Assembly: GCF_000715075.1 (NCBI RefSeq)
Contig: NC_134102.1
Coordinates: 48,617,348-48,681,347, forward strand
Direction of reading: 5' to 3'
Origin: Nicotiana tabacum
Taxonomy: Eukaryota; Streptophyta; Magnoliopsida; Solanales; Solanaceae
Length of the DNA: 64,000 bases
Under the pieces are notes generated by a model. That model did not search any database. It was not told where the DNA came from and worked only from the letters and a program-made list of their open reading frames with translations. Both the position numbers and the translations under genes were made by a program. Shown here in pieces: positions 11,418 to 22,280 of the stretch. Each line of letters opens with the position of its first letter. The stretch's first letter is position 1.

Positions 11418-11630
11418 TCAAGTTTCTTTCACATCTTCTTCACTTCCTAAATTGACCTTTTCCGTCTCTTCATGATTGGGCTTCTTTTGGCTTTCTAGTT
11501 GCTCGATCTCTTGCGGGAGGTTCTCGGGCATAATACTCTCTTCATACTCTTTATCGTTTGGATCGTTTTGCTCAAGGATGTCATTACATGTCATAATCAC
11601 GGAACACGAGTTTTTATTCGCTTCGAACAA
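11418..11630 (-). pseudogene. Acidic linker between G-patch and RT of Tat element B
   Basis: This short segment is rich in Glu, Asp, Asn and Gln and has no domain that I recognise. It sits in the polyprotein between the G-patch and the start of RT, where Tat elements commonly carry a poorly conserved acidic linker. It ends at a stop just before the RT N-terminus. Confidence 0.5.
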
Positions 11631-11846
11631 GATAAAGATGAATTCGTGGTGATTTCAGGAAAATAATTCTTTTATTTCATCAAAAGGAACGTCTCAGCGT
11701 TCAAAGATGCAATTTAACAAAAACGTACATGAATGGTTCACGCCTCAATTGACCATGCATTGTTTTTCAAATTTACTAAAATTCCACACTACTAAGACTC
11801 CTGTTGACCATGCATTTGTTTTTTTCAAATTAACTAAAATTCCATA

Positions 11847-12212
11847 CTACCAAGACTTCCAGCAAACCAGAGATGGACTGGCGGTCCAGCTTTGCAAGGT
11901 CTCTCCTGGTTCGGCATCCCGAATGGTCGGTGTCTTGATATCAGCTTCGCCGCAATATTCCTCGATGATTGCCACGGATAATCTTCCCATCACGTCGATG
12001 ATATCATCTTCTGGTGGTGGGCTCTGACCCAGGCCCGGAACATGCTTTGGTATGAAAACCTTCTTCCCAGGGTTACCGTTATAGGTTCTTCCAGTTGTAG
12101 ACTGATACCCTAAGTCGGCGGTACCTTTCTGCCTTTTGGGTTGAATTGGCTCTATTATCCCATATGACCGGGCTCCCAGCCCAGTCCCTGGTTGGTACCC
12201 ATACTTCATCAT
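11847..12212 (-). pseudogene. G-patch-bearing segment of Tat polyprotein B
   Basis: The start MMKYGYQPGTGLG followed by GIIEPIQ matches the glycine pattern of a G-patch, a short nucleic-acid-binding motif also found after protease in several plant Ty3/gypsy elements. The rest (residues 45-121) is low complexity and acidic. The segment lies between protease and RT in the same orientation. Confidence 0.65.
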
Positions 12213-12463
12213 TTATCGCATTGCCATCTTTGACCTATAGGATGACTAACATAATGTGATTCTAATCATTCTTCTCCATTTTTGTTGCATTCATGATATC
12301 GACTAAATGGAAGGAGACCCCCCATCTAATCCTTTTATGAAAGGAATTGTAGCTTCAAGTTAGCTGATTGGCTCCATTCCCCATGTATCACAATCTCCTG
12401 GCAATCCCACTCAAATTTCATACACTGATAGAGAGTGGAAGGAACTGCCTCCACCATGTGTAT

Positions 12464-12961
12464 CTAGGGCCTTCCCAGTAGCAAATTGTATGAAGACAAA
12501 ATATCCATCACTTGGAACAATATCAGGAACTCAACCGGTCCAATCTGCAAGGCTAAGTAGATTTCTCCGATGATATTCTTCTGCGACCCCTCGAAATCCT
12601 TTACTCTCATATGGCTCTCTTTCACTTCCCTCAAATGAATGCCTAATTTTTGTAGAGTAGAAAATAGGCAAATGTTGACTCTGGATCCACCGTCGATAAG
12701 TACGCGATATACAACTTTGTCTCCACACTTGAATGTGATGTGTAGAGCCTTGTTGTGATCCATCCCCTCCATAGGAAGTTCATCCCTCAGAAAGGAAATC
12801 TTGTGTGCCTCGACCATCTTCCCAATGGTTGCTGGTAGCACCTCACTGGTGGTATTGTTTGGCACACTTACCCTGCTTAGCACTTTTACCAGAGCATCCC
12901 TATGACTGTTGGAGCTCATCAACAAATTCATAATTGATATGTGGGTAGGGGTCTTCCTCAA
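12464..12961 (-). pseudogene. Aspartic protease remnant of Tat element B
   Basis: Retroelement protease cuts the polyprotein. Around residue 90 it reads VLIDGGSRVNIC, which aligns with the Asp-x-Gly active site (DGGS with the Asp kept), and it ends with YNLLLGRP, the usual second glycine-rich block. A stop (probably TGG to TAG) follows immediately, where the family normally continues with WIH. Confidence 0.75.
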
Positions 12962-13258
12962 CTATTCTTCTATGGAGTATTCTTTAATCGGCATCCTCCT
13001 TCAATACTCAGCTGTCTCCGCGTCGGTTATGTTTCTCCTCTGATTCTGTTCCCTATTTGGATCCCATCGGTTCACCACTTTTGGAGTGTAACATCTTCCT
13101 AAGGTAGTCATCCTATCAGTAGCTGCAGTGTCTGTCATTTTACCCTTTTCCTTTGACTGATAAGTCCATGGAACTATTTTATATTCTCAACTCCCCTCAT
13201 CTCTAATGGCGGCGGTGGGTCGCTGTTGGTATGTCTGAACCATCACAAGAGGGTTTAG

Positions 13259-13516
13259 CTACATAGTGATTAACGGAGTTGCCTGAGGTGGTGTTCTTTC
13301 ATCTTTGGCATTTCCAATAGTAATGATAGTCCCTTTCAAGTCATAGTCCTCGTGCAATGTGATCATGTTAGTTCCTTGGTTTCTGTGGTTTGGTAGTGGG
13401 TTACAGTTTACATTTGGTAGGGCTGGGGTGCATTGGATAGCTCCACTCTTAAGCAATAATTTGATCTCATTCTTTAATCTATAACAATCCTCGGTGTCAT
13501 GCCCAGGAACACTCAA
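13259..13516 (-). pseudogene. C-terminal gag segment of Tat element B
   Basis: The block GHDTEDCYRLKNEIKLLL is a hallmark of Tat gag C-termini, which lack the standard CCHC knuckle. The remainder is Pro/Asn-rich. It is separated by stops from the gag core on the right and from protease on the left (12962-13258). Confidence 0.65.
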
Positions 13517-13608
13517 CGCTTGCTTGCATAGATATATTTGGAGGGTTGGTCGGGGATTCTTCCTTCCACCGGGTATATTAGTCCGTCTCTTCTCAACCTC
13601 TCGAATAA

Positions 13609-14430
13609 TTAGCCTAAAGTCTTGTTAATTGGAGTGAAGTTTTTGGGATTCATTTCTTCAAAGTTTGGGCGTGGCCTGGGTACATAGGTAGGTCTGCTTT
13701 GGTGGGTGGTGGTTCGAACTGGATCATATGGCCGTGGTGGGTTTGGATGTATATTGGCTTGGGACGGGTTGTAGTGGGGTTGAGCATTGTAGTATGGTTG
13801 GGAATTATATACTGGGGTATAAGTGGGTTGATGCGAAGGATGAGTGTTTGTGGGGTAGGAGTTGGTTTGACGAGGAGGACTCGACTGATAGTAGGGGACG
13901 ATCGCCGTTACTTCCTCTTTATTTTTCTTCCCACTGCCAATGGAACCGGATTGTATAGACTTGTTAGCAGCATGTAGCATGGCCATTGACTGTATCATTC
14001 CTGACTTGATACCTACTTTCAAGAAGTCTCCCATTTTAACCAGCTCGAGGAATTTTTGACCCATCATACCCATCATCTTTTCAAAATAGATCCCTTCTTG
14101 AGCACAAATAAAATACTTAGTTAACTCGTTGTCATCCAACGGGGGTTGTGCCCTAGTAGCTTCTAATCTCCAGCGGCGAGCATATTCTTGAAATGATTCG
14201 GAGGGATTCTTTTGTAGATTTACCAAAGCAAATCTATCCGGGATGATCTCAGCGTGAAATCTAAAGTGATTCATAAAATCTTCATCCATGTCCTGCCACT
14301 CCCTCCAATTCCAGGGGTCTTGTCTGGTATACCATGTAAGCGCTTCTCCAGCCAGACTACTTATAAACAATTTCATTCTTAGTTTTTCTTTTCTCCCCAC
14401 TCTGACCAATTTGTCATAGTACGCCCTCAA
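13609..14430 (-). pseudogene. Gag core of Tat element B
   Basis: Gag forms the particle that houses reverse transcription. Residues 1-130 match the plant retrotransposon gag domain: MKLFISSLAGEALTWYTRQ, then FMNHFRFHAEI and FQEYARRWR. The C-terminal 100 residues are rich in Pro, Tyr, Asn and Gln. The reading frame is open for 273 residues but is cut off from the N-terminal segment by a frameshift near 14430-14460. Confidence 0.8.
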
Positions 14431-14546
14431 AAGGGCGTGGGGTCACCCATTCCATAAAAAATGTCAAACTTTGGCGGTTTGTACCCTGTTGGCATGTCAA
14501 CATTGGGGTTTATGCATAGGTCCTCATAGTCCAAAATCTCTCTCCC

Positions 14547-15218
14547 TCAAGCAACTTGAATGTTCTTCATCTGTTTCCTCAATACTCTTAGTTGTTCCGA
14601 CATTGACTCCTTTTCCTTGCATTTTGCTTCTCTCTCCATTTTGGCATATTGATCTATCTCATAGGGCACTCTGACAGTGATGGGCACGGTAAAGGTGGGC
14701 TTAGAAGCTACATATATAGGTGGAATATACCGCTCATGTGTGGCAGTGTGTGCCATAGGTATATATTGTGTGTGGTTGTTGGTAAAAGTGATATTTTCAT
14801 GAGGAGGGGTGTGAACTAAATTTGTGGTGGCTGGTGGATTTTGTGGTGCTTGGACATAGTTTGGAGCATAGGGTGTGTGTATGGGAGGGTTTGGTGGATT
14901 TGCGGGGGTTACTGGCGGTATGACTTGAGTTGTGGGGTTTGTGATGATAGTCATTAGGGTATTAGTTATTTGTCGGGTTGCTGAAGGGAAATGGTCAGGG
15001 ATTGAATCTAGGGAGGGGAAGCGGGGTGGTTGCAGAAGTGTCGTCACGGCCAGGTGTTCCAGTTCCTAGATCTGTTGTACTACTTCTCTCAATGACTCCA
15101 TTTCTTGTTCCATTTGAACAACATGTTCATCATATCGGGTATCGTCCTTTCCCCCCGATCCCTCTGGGTTGTCGGCTACCACTATAGCATTTCTAGCTAG
15201 GTCGTCTGCTGCAGTCAT
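14547..15218 (-). pseudogene. N-terminal gag segment of Tat element B
   Basis: The ATG at 15218-15216 opens a segment starting MTAADDLARN that I take as the natural gag start. An in-frame TAG at 15068-15066 interrupts it after about 50 residues. It then continues as a Pro/Thr/Asn-rich stretch and a Lys/Glu-rich stretch to 14547. Many related gags begin with a short acidic region and a coiled coil like this. Confidence 0.65.
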
Positions 15219-16229
15219 CTTTAGGTGTCAACACAAATCAACCTCTGTTTTGGGGATAAATAAAGCGATAAAGTGAGAAAATAAAGAAAAGTAAAAGTTA
15301 GTTTCAGGTATTGTAAAAATATAAGCACATTGAGCAGTTAGTTCACGTATTCAGACAAGTGCATTTCCTAAGATACGTAAGGACCTCTCTTTGCCGAAGG
15401 TAGGCCTATATCGTGAGCGTTTGACAAACAATTAGATTTTGACACATTCTGATCCGGATCAAACTTTAATTTCATTGATAGAATTTTGTGGGTTACAATA
15501 AGGTTTCATCACTGATACAAGATAGGGGCAGTTGCTGATGGCTACAACATGATTCTCAAAGGTTTACGAAAGATTGCATGGGCTTATAGATTCTCCCTTA
15601 GGGAATGAAAAGGTACAAGAATGAAATCAACCACCAACTTAATATTCGTCCCTGTTGCTTGTTAGACCTAAAGCATGGAGGAATCTATGGCCCGGCATGA
15701 ATCTATCAAATAGTTGATCTATCAAAATTATCAAAATTATCCAATAACAGAGTTAGTCATTAGAAATACACATAAGAAATAACAAATAGTAACGAATATG
15801 GTTCAAAGTAAAGAAGGAAAGAACCTGGACTCTTGACAATTGTGCTAGTAAGCTTAACCAGGCCCAACAAGATTTGGATCAAGCGGTAGACTCCATCATG
15901 CAGAAAAGGGAGCAGTATGGATTTGAATTTAGGCCTGAGTTCCAATGAAACTCAGCAGGCCCAATTCGAAACATGCACACAAAAATTAAAAGGGATAATT
16001 TTTGTATATCAAATATAGAACTAAATAAGATAAATATTATGACAAATAATAATAAAGAGCTAAAGAATGTGGTGAAACGGATTTCATTTATGTTAATCAT
16101 GTGAGGATTAATAGGAGTTAGTGACTAAAGTCTTAGAGTAAATCCTTGTTTATGGATAAAATCCCCTTATGGACCCAGCAGGTGAAGTATGAGCATCCGA
16201 GACCCGGTAGTTAGCTTTAGAGGCTTGCT
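15219..16229 (-). other. Leader upstream of gag in Tat element B
   Basis: There is no ORF with family resemblance here. By analogy with element A, an ORF1 would be expected further upstream, but the sequence switches to an Athila-like LTR fragment near 16230. I see nothing else I can name in this kilobase. Confidence 0.4.
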
Positions 16230-16577
16230 AGATCAAATATATCTTTCCATATACTTTAATTATATTTGTGATGAATTTCTCCATGTATATGGAGTAGTTC
16301 CCTTTAGAGTTTGATGGATTTGGTGTATTGCTAATTATTTGTGGATTGTAACTCTAGTTTTATATATTGAATCATTTTGGAGGATTTAATTATTGCATCT
16401 ATATTCACTAATTCATGTAATCGAGAGAGGTATAACTTGTGATATCTTTGCATTATATTGTTGGTTGAGTTCATAGGTTCTACTAAGTAATCAAAAGAGG
16501 CTAGTTGAATCATTAATTAAACCTAGTTAGGAGAATAATCGAAAGAGGTTTTCCTAAGGATCAATCCACTACGCATT
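16230..16577 (+). repeat. Partial 5' LTR of X1
   Basis: Nearly the same as 19275-19632, with scattered substitutions. Homology ends at CCACTACGCATTC (16577), after which the sequence enters protease. Both LTR ends are missing, so target-site duplications cannot be assessed. Confidence 0.75.
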
Positions 16578-17029
16578 CTTTAGATGTGTTATCTTTGCAG
16601 TTGGCAGACCAAATGACTATAACACCCGAGGGGATAGTGGAAGATGTGTTAGTTCGGGTGGATAAGTTAGTATTTCCTGTGGAGTTTATATTGGTAAATA
16701 TGGAGGAGAACAAGGAGGTTCCCCTCATCCTAGGAAGATCATTCTTAGCGATGGACAGAGCTATATTAGATATACAAGAGAGAAAACTTATGCTTAGAAT
16801 GGGTGAGGAGACTGTGACTTTTAAAATAGATGTAGTAAAGGGGGCGCAAAAAGACAAACCAGCTGCGAGTGTTGAGAGAAAAGTAAAGGGCTTGAAAGAG
16901 GTTGCAGTGAGCGAGAAAGATAAGTGTGGGGTGTACCCTAAGAAGGCCTATAAGAAGCTTTCTGCATGGATGTGTGCATTAGTTCGGGCGCGAGGAATGG
17001 AGCCCGACTTCGACTCAGACCCCGACTAA
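16578..17029 (+). pseudogene. Protease C-terminal fragment of X1, ending in DFDSDPD
   Basis: This is the second half of the Athila-like protease: an LQLADQMTITPEG block, then VPLILGRSFL and a basic C-terminal region with KDKCGVYPKK and SAWMCALVRA. The ORF ends MEPDFDSDPD with TAA at 17027-17029. Element E ends at the same residue with TAG. In autonomous Athila elements RT follows protease; here non-coding sequence follows. The active-site Asp lies in the deleted part, so the fragment is inactive. Confidence 0.78.
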
Positions 17030-18678
17030 ATGTTCAGGGAAGTTTCCTTTAACTTATGCTTTTTAATTGTGTGCCATGGGGAATGCCACAACTTAAAGTA
17101 TGGGGTGGGGGATATTTGTATGTATGTATGTATGTATGTATGTATGTTTATTAGTTTTTTTTGTTAGTTATAGGAGTTAGAGATAGAAAAAGTTTAGAAA
17201 AAAAATATTTAATGTTTTCAAATTTTCCCGACAATGGATATCATAGACAAGTTTCTTGAGGGATGAAAGTTGAAAGAAAAAGACAAAAAGATTTTCTTTT
17301 GTTAGGTAGTATAACTAGTCCCCCTTGATTTTTCTTTGTGCCGCGGTTCTTTTCCAAGGGTTTTGTTTGAACCGGGTGTAGTTAGTTTTTTTTAGGAGTA
17401 GGAAAATAGGAAACCTTGTGCTATAATTTGAATTGAAGGCAATATCCCTTGACTTTATTATACCTTGAGAATAGTGAGTGCTTTAGTTGTGACACTTTGG
17501 CTCAGTTTTTGACTCTTGTATAAGTACCTTAAATTGTATCATCTTAACTTTGCTTAACTGCGTTGATTAGAGTGTCTTGATGAGTCCGATACTGAGTGAG
17601 TTATATGCCATGTGCGTGTGAGGTTTTGTATATTCTGTGCATTGCATTTGATATCTAGAACTTGCCCCGTGTATTTGCAAAGCGAAATAGTAGTTTTATT
17701 CAGTCTAGAAAGTGATATAGGCATTTCTTTGTTGAGCTAGTTATAGACTTTTACCCACCTAATTGTTATGTATCTTAGTTAACCCCTTTGAGCCTGTAAT
17801 CCTGTTTCTTTGGAAACCACATTACAAGCCTTGCCCATTTGTTTGAATTAATCATCTGTTTGAACCTTTTCACCTCTCATGAGCACTTGAATTGTTATAA
17901 ACTTTGTAAAAGTTGAAGTGCGGGGTGTTGGTTTTGCTTTTGAGTGGAACTATTGAAATAAGAAGAAAGGTGCACTGTTTTGAAAAAGTAAGAGCCACTT
18001 GAATTGAAAAAGAAAAGGAAAAATAGTTGTATTATTGTGCAAAATATTCCTTGATAGTGGTGACTCTTGATGTATTTGTGCTTAAATAAGTAGGGAGTTA
18101 ATGTATATTGATGTGAAGGTGGAGTTATGGTTTTACATAAGTGTGGGGTTTTGAACGGTTAAGTGTATGTATTAAAGTGCTTAGGGAGGTGTAGTCACTC
18201 TTATATCCAAATGTATCCTACCCATCACGTAGCCTATATTGCAACCAATTAAAGTCCTAATTGATCCTTGACTGAATGAGCTCAATTAGTAGAGTAGTAC
18301 ACTACGGGCAAGCCTATGGTACGTCTTTTGTGGCTTATGAATATTACTTCTGAGAGTAAGTGAATTCTTTCTATCTTGAGTTCCTGATTGTTCTTAAATT
18401 TTATTGTGTGTGGAACTACTCTCTATTTTTTGTGAGGGCACTTGATTCATGAAGGAAAGGTAATGTCATTGACCTCTGTGTTAGAGTAAGTAAGCGGGTT
18501 GTGGAAAATGCGTGGTGCTTTTGAGTCAAATCTTGAGGCGAGGATGTTACGGTATTGTGCTTAATCTGTTTTAATTATTCTTGGTGTGATGAGTTAGGAG
18601 AGTTGTTTAGAAAGTTCGTGTCTATAAGAAGTGTAGTTTGATTGCTAGAGGAAGAGCAATGGTTTAAGTGTGTGGTAT
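17030..18678 (+). other. Non-coding 3' region of X1
   Basis: About 1.65 kb with no ORF, matching the reverse complement of 37327-38948 in element E. It starts near a GTATGGGGTGGGGGATA purine block and holds a TGTA microsatellite (17117-17148). A block at 17781-17829 (TTGAGCCTGTAA, then ACCACATTACAA) is also present in family Y. It ends in AAGTGTGTGGTAT next to the LTR, a worn version of the AAGTGTGGGGTG purine tract in E. Confidence 0.65.
17117..17148. repeat. (TGTA)n microsatellite
   Basis: About eight units of TGTA. The same place in element E, near 38850, has ACATATACATACAACATATA instead of a clean array, so the array expanded in X1 or decayed in E. Confidence 0.85.
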
Positions 18679-20059
18679 TGATGGTAGGCCATAATCCGTA
18701 TTTTAGTCGCTTATTGCACTCTAATTCACTGCACTTTACTTGTGTTGAGCTTTAATTGGTAGTGTTTTGCCCTTATTGTATGTTTTATGCCGTGTAGGAG
18801 TGATTCAGAGCTATATAGATTTTGTGGATCTAATTCGAGCTATTTGGAGCTTTGAAGTCTGAGTAAAATCCCAAGGGATTAAGCCGGGATTGTGTTCGGC
18901 GGTCGAGGACCACGTCTGGAGATCAAAAATCAAGTTGAAGCCATACTCTAAGGAATTTATACTACTGTGGCGCGTGGGGCAGCACGTGGTGCGCTGCAGC
19001 AGTGCAATTCCTGCTGCCTAACAAATGTTGAGCTCTTTGGATATCCCCACTAATGCCCCGCGTGGCGCGTTGCCCGATGCCGCAAATTTCCCAAAGCTAT
19101 TTTCTATTTCGGCTAGGAAAGGGTAGTTTCGTCCGAGCCCGACCATACCTGGTATAAATACATGGAAAAACGTTATTTTCTGGACTTTTGACATAATTTT
19201 GACCTAAGGAGGCTAATGAAGAGTTGGAAGAACACAAGCACAAGGATTTCATCATTCCTTCCTCACTCAAGACCCGAGTTTGGATCGAATCTATGTTTCC
19301 CTATACTTTAATTATATTTTTGATGAATTTCTCCACGTATATAGAGTGGTTCCCTTTAGGGTTTGATGGATTTGGTGTATTGCTGATTGTTTGTGGATTG
19401 TAACTCTAGTTTTATGTATTGAATCGCTTTGGAGGATTTAATTGTTGCATCTATATTCACTAGTTCATGTAATCGAGAGAGGTATAACTTGTGATATCTT
19501 TGCATTATATTGTTGGTTGAGTTCATAGGTTCTACTAAATAATCGAAAGAGGCTAGTTGAATCATTGATTAAACCTAGTTAGGAGAATAATCGAAAGAGG
19601 TTTTCCTAAGGACCGATCCACTGCGCATTCTCGCATATATTCGCCATACTTAATTTGGTTCATCTTGTGAGGTTGAGACTTAATCAAGAGAGGAGTTTCT
19701 ATTGAACGTTTGAACTAATAATTGAGAGAATTCGAGAGACTCACTTGAACATTAGAAGTGAATTATCTACCGTTAGATCCCAAACAATTATCTTTCACCT
19801 ATCCAGTCAAAACCCTATCTTCTCCCACCGATAACCTTATTTGCTTATTCCTTGTCTCAATAGTCACTAGTCAATAACTTTAGATTATGAGTTAATTTTA
19901 AGTAGTAATCATATAAATCTTAATTGTTGATCCTCCTGGATAGAAATCAAGCTAGAAACTACAAGAATATTGTTTAAATCTAATCCATGTGGATACGATA
20001 TTATACTATACTATATTTGATTAGCGAGCATAATTTAAGTGTGTGTTTTTCGCTCGTCA
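18679..20059 (+). repeat. 3' LTR of X1
   Basis: 1381 bp, starting TGATGGTAGGCC and ending TTCGCTCGTCA. A likely TATA box lies at 19153. A GC-rich cluster with GGCGCGTGG, GCGCTGCAGC and GTGGCGCGTTGC lies at 18965-19080, just upstream of it. The sequence right of 20059 is minus-strand chromovirus pol. Confidence 0.82.
19153..19160 (+). promoter_or_regulatory. Likely TATA box in X1 LTR
   Basis: TATAAATA within GGTATAAATACATGG. The position is conserved in element E (36815-36822, minus strand) and worn in D (29830, CATAAATA). Confidence 0.55.
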
Positions 20060-21290
20060 ATCATACTGACGCACCTTTATGCACTTAAACAAGGACGACT
20101 GTGATACAACACAAGCAAGAACTCTCCTGGACTCTGAAATATCCAACCTCATGAACTGATTTGCCAAAGCCTGAACATCCAAAGTTAACGGTCTCTCCCT
20201 AACTGGAATATAAGCAAGACTCCCCATGCCCTCAGCCGTCCTATTCAAGGCATCGGCTACCACATTGGCCTTCCCCGGATGATAAAGAATGGCGATATCA
20301 TAGTCCTTTAGTAGCTCTAACCACCTCTGCTACCTCAAGTTCATATCCTTTTACTTGAATAAGTGCAGGAGACTCCTCTGATCTGTTAACACCTCAAATG
20401 ACACGTCGTAAAGATAGTGCCTCCAAATCTTTAGTGCATGAACAATGGCTGCCAACTCCAAATGATGTACATGGTAGTTCTTCTCATGGGGCTTTAATTG
20501 ACGTGAAGTATAAGCAATAACTCTACCCTCCTTCATCAACACACACCCAATGCATCATAATAGATTGTATAAAAACCTGATCCCGAAGGCAAAACCAAAA
20601 CTGGAGCTGTAGTCAAGGCAGTCTTGAGCTTCTGAAAGCTCTCCTCACACTCGTCAGACCACCTGAATGGGGCACTTTTCTGCATCAATATAGTCAATGA
20701 GGATGCTATAGATGAAAATCCCTAAACAAAACGGCAATAATACCCAGCCAACCCAAAGATACTATGGGGCTTAGTAGCAAAAGACGGTGTGGGCCAACTC
20801 TGAACTACCTCAATCTTCTTCGGATCCACATTAATCCCCTCAGTGGATACTACATGAACCAAGAATTCCACCAAATCAAGCCAAAACTCACACTTGGAGA
20901 ATTTAGCATATAACTTCTTCTCCCTCAAAGTCTGGAGCACGATCCTCAAGTGATGCTCATGATCCTCCCGACTGTGAGAATACACCAATATATCATCAAT
21001 AAAAACTATGACGAAGGAATCAAGATAGGGCTGAAATACGTTGTTCATCAAGTGCATAAAAGCTGTAAGGGCATTGGTCAACCCAAAAGACATCACCAGA
21101 AACTCATAGTGACCATAACGGGTCCTGAATGATGTGTTTGAAAAATCTGAAGTGCGGATCTTCAACTGATGGTACCCTAATCTCAAATCAATATTTAAGA
21201 ATACTCTAGCACCCTAAAGCTGATCAAATAAATCATCAATAGGCGGTAGTGGGTACTTGTTCTTGACAGTAACCTTGTTTAACTACCTAT
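20060..21290 (-). pseudogene. RT and RNase H of chromovirus C1
   Basis: RT is recognised from [29 protein letters not shown] and the catalytic FIDDILVYS near 20990, all in the frame 21186-20722. The connector with [13 protein letters not shown] follows. RNase H is at 20542-20351 ([34 protein letters not shown]), where the usual TDH reads TDQ. The VVADALNR block lies near 20260. Stops and frame changes separate the pieces. The order RT-RNase H and the motif wording are chromoviral. Confidence 0.82.
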
Positions 21291-21439
21291 AGTCAATGCA
21301 CATCCTCATAGAACCATCTTTATTATTCACAAATAGTATTGGTGCACCCCAAGGTGACACACTAGTCCTGATGAAACCCTTGTTTCAAGCTCTCAAACTC
21401 GGCGGGATGGGCTGCCTTAGTCTCGGCAGGCAGGAAATT

Positions 21440-22056
21440 ATCAATGAAGGCATCGGGAAACTCACCCCACCTTGCCGGAGGGCTCCCCTCCTCAAGGGAC
21501 TCCTCCCACAACTCAAATCAAGAATATTCCACCTCTTTCAGGCGGTAAGAGGCCAACTCCACTGCTTCCATCTCAATAGCACGCAAAACCTAGAGAGTTT
21601 TATGCATCTCATCAATAAAGTCCTGGGGGTCCTCCTCAAGATTAGTTCCAGTGAACACTGAAGGATTTAACTGAAGAAATCTGTTCAACCTGGAACTAGA
21701 AGAATCCCCTTGCTAACTGGAAGAAGTAGGCGCAGCATTTGTTTTCTGGGCCTAGGAAGCCATTATCTGAGCTAACATTTGTATGGCTCTCTTAAGGTCC
21801 CCATCAGAAGCACTGGACCGGAAGTTGAGGTTGGAGGTGGAACTAGAATATCAATTGGAGGTGGAATTACTGTACTCTCAATAGGAGTATGGATTGGTGC
21901 AGCCTGAGCAGGAGTAGTAGAATCAGGCAGTGTTGTGGCTGGGGGATTATCCTCACCCCTCGGGTGCTCACCCGCATCATCAAGTATATGATCAACTGCC
22001 ACTCCTGGGGTGGCATTGGCTCTTTGGCCAGTTCTTGCCTTCTTTGTAGGCGCCAT
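21440..22056 (-). pseudogene. N-terminal gag fragment of chromovirus C1
   Basis: The start chosen is the ATG at 22056-22054 (MAPTKKARTG), the usual gag beginning in this family. A Pro/Thr-rich stretch follows, then, after stops, the gag core with FIDEMHKTL and VELASYRLK blocks. Near 21390-21440 the gag reading runs straight into RT-like sequence, so about 1.5-2 kb (rest of gag and protease) has been lost. Confidence 0.72.
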
Positions 22057-22280
22057 ATACTGAAAATTAGAACAATGCATGAGTTAAAGGAGGAATAATA
22101 TTACAATTAGTTCTATCGCACGATCTAGAACATCAAAGAAGGGTGACATTCCTAAATGCCCAAATAGCCTCCTAATTATAGATGTAGTCGACAACACACC
22201 GATAATAAAGACTCTACTAGACACGGCTCTGAGACATCCTAGGACACTTTAAAACCTTAGGCTCTGAAACAATATTAAAG
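22057..22280 (-). other. Leader and worn primer-binding site of C1
   Basis: At 22261-22271 the minus strand reads TGTTTCAGAGC, close to the TGGTATCAGAGC initiator-Met site seen in elements A and F, followed by CTAAGG. A second similar block (TGTCTCAGAGCC) lies at 22225-22236. The leader has no ORF. Confidence 0.55.

Larger units (their letters stand above)
6484..16229 (-). mobile_element. Tat/Ogre-type LTR retrotransposon B, internal region with decayed gag-pol
   Basis: Minus-strand order is leader (16229-15219), gag, protease, G-patch, RT, Ty3-type RNase H, a second archaeal-type RNase H, integrase, and a repeat-rich 3' UTR ending in a purine tract. The additional archaeal-type RNase H between the first RNase H and integrase is diagnostic of the Tat lineage. 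The copy carries many stops and frameshifts. Its upstream ORF1 and 5' LTR are absent; the sequence changes to an Athila-like LTR fragment at about 16230. The right boundary is approximate. Confidence 0.8.
16230..20059 (+). mobile_element. Athila-like element X1, internally deleted
   Basis: The order is an LTR fragment (16230-16577), a protease fragment (to 17029), a non-coding 3' region (17030-18678) and a full 3' LTR (18679-20059). The LTR fragment matches part of the 3' LTR around 19275-19630 and then jumps directly into protease, so the end of the 5' LTR, the primer-binding site, gag and the start of protease are deleted. Copies of the same family lie at 29349-34255 (D) and 35918-41104 (E). 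Confidence 0.75.

Noticed and set aside
20060..21290. RT as part of an integrated pararetrovirus
   Set aside because: Motif wording and neighbours (LTR with TG...CA ends, Met-type PBS, chromovirus gag start) fit Ty3 chromovirus. No movement-protein or coat-type segment is present anywhere.
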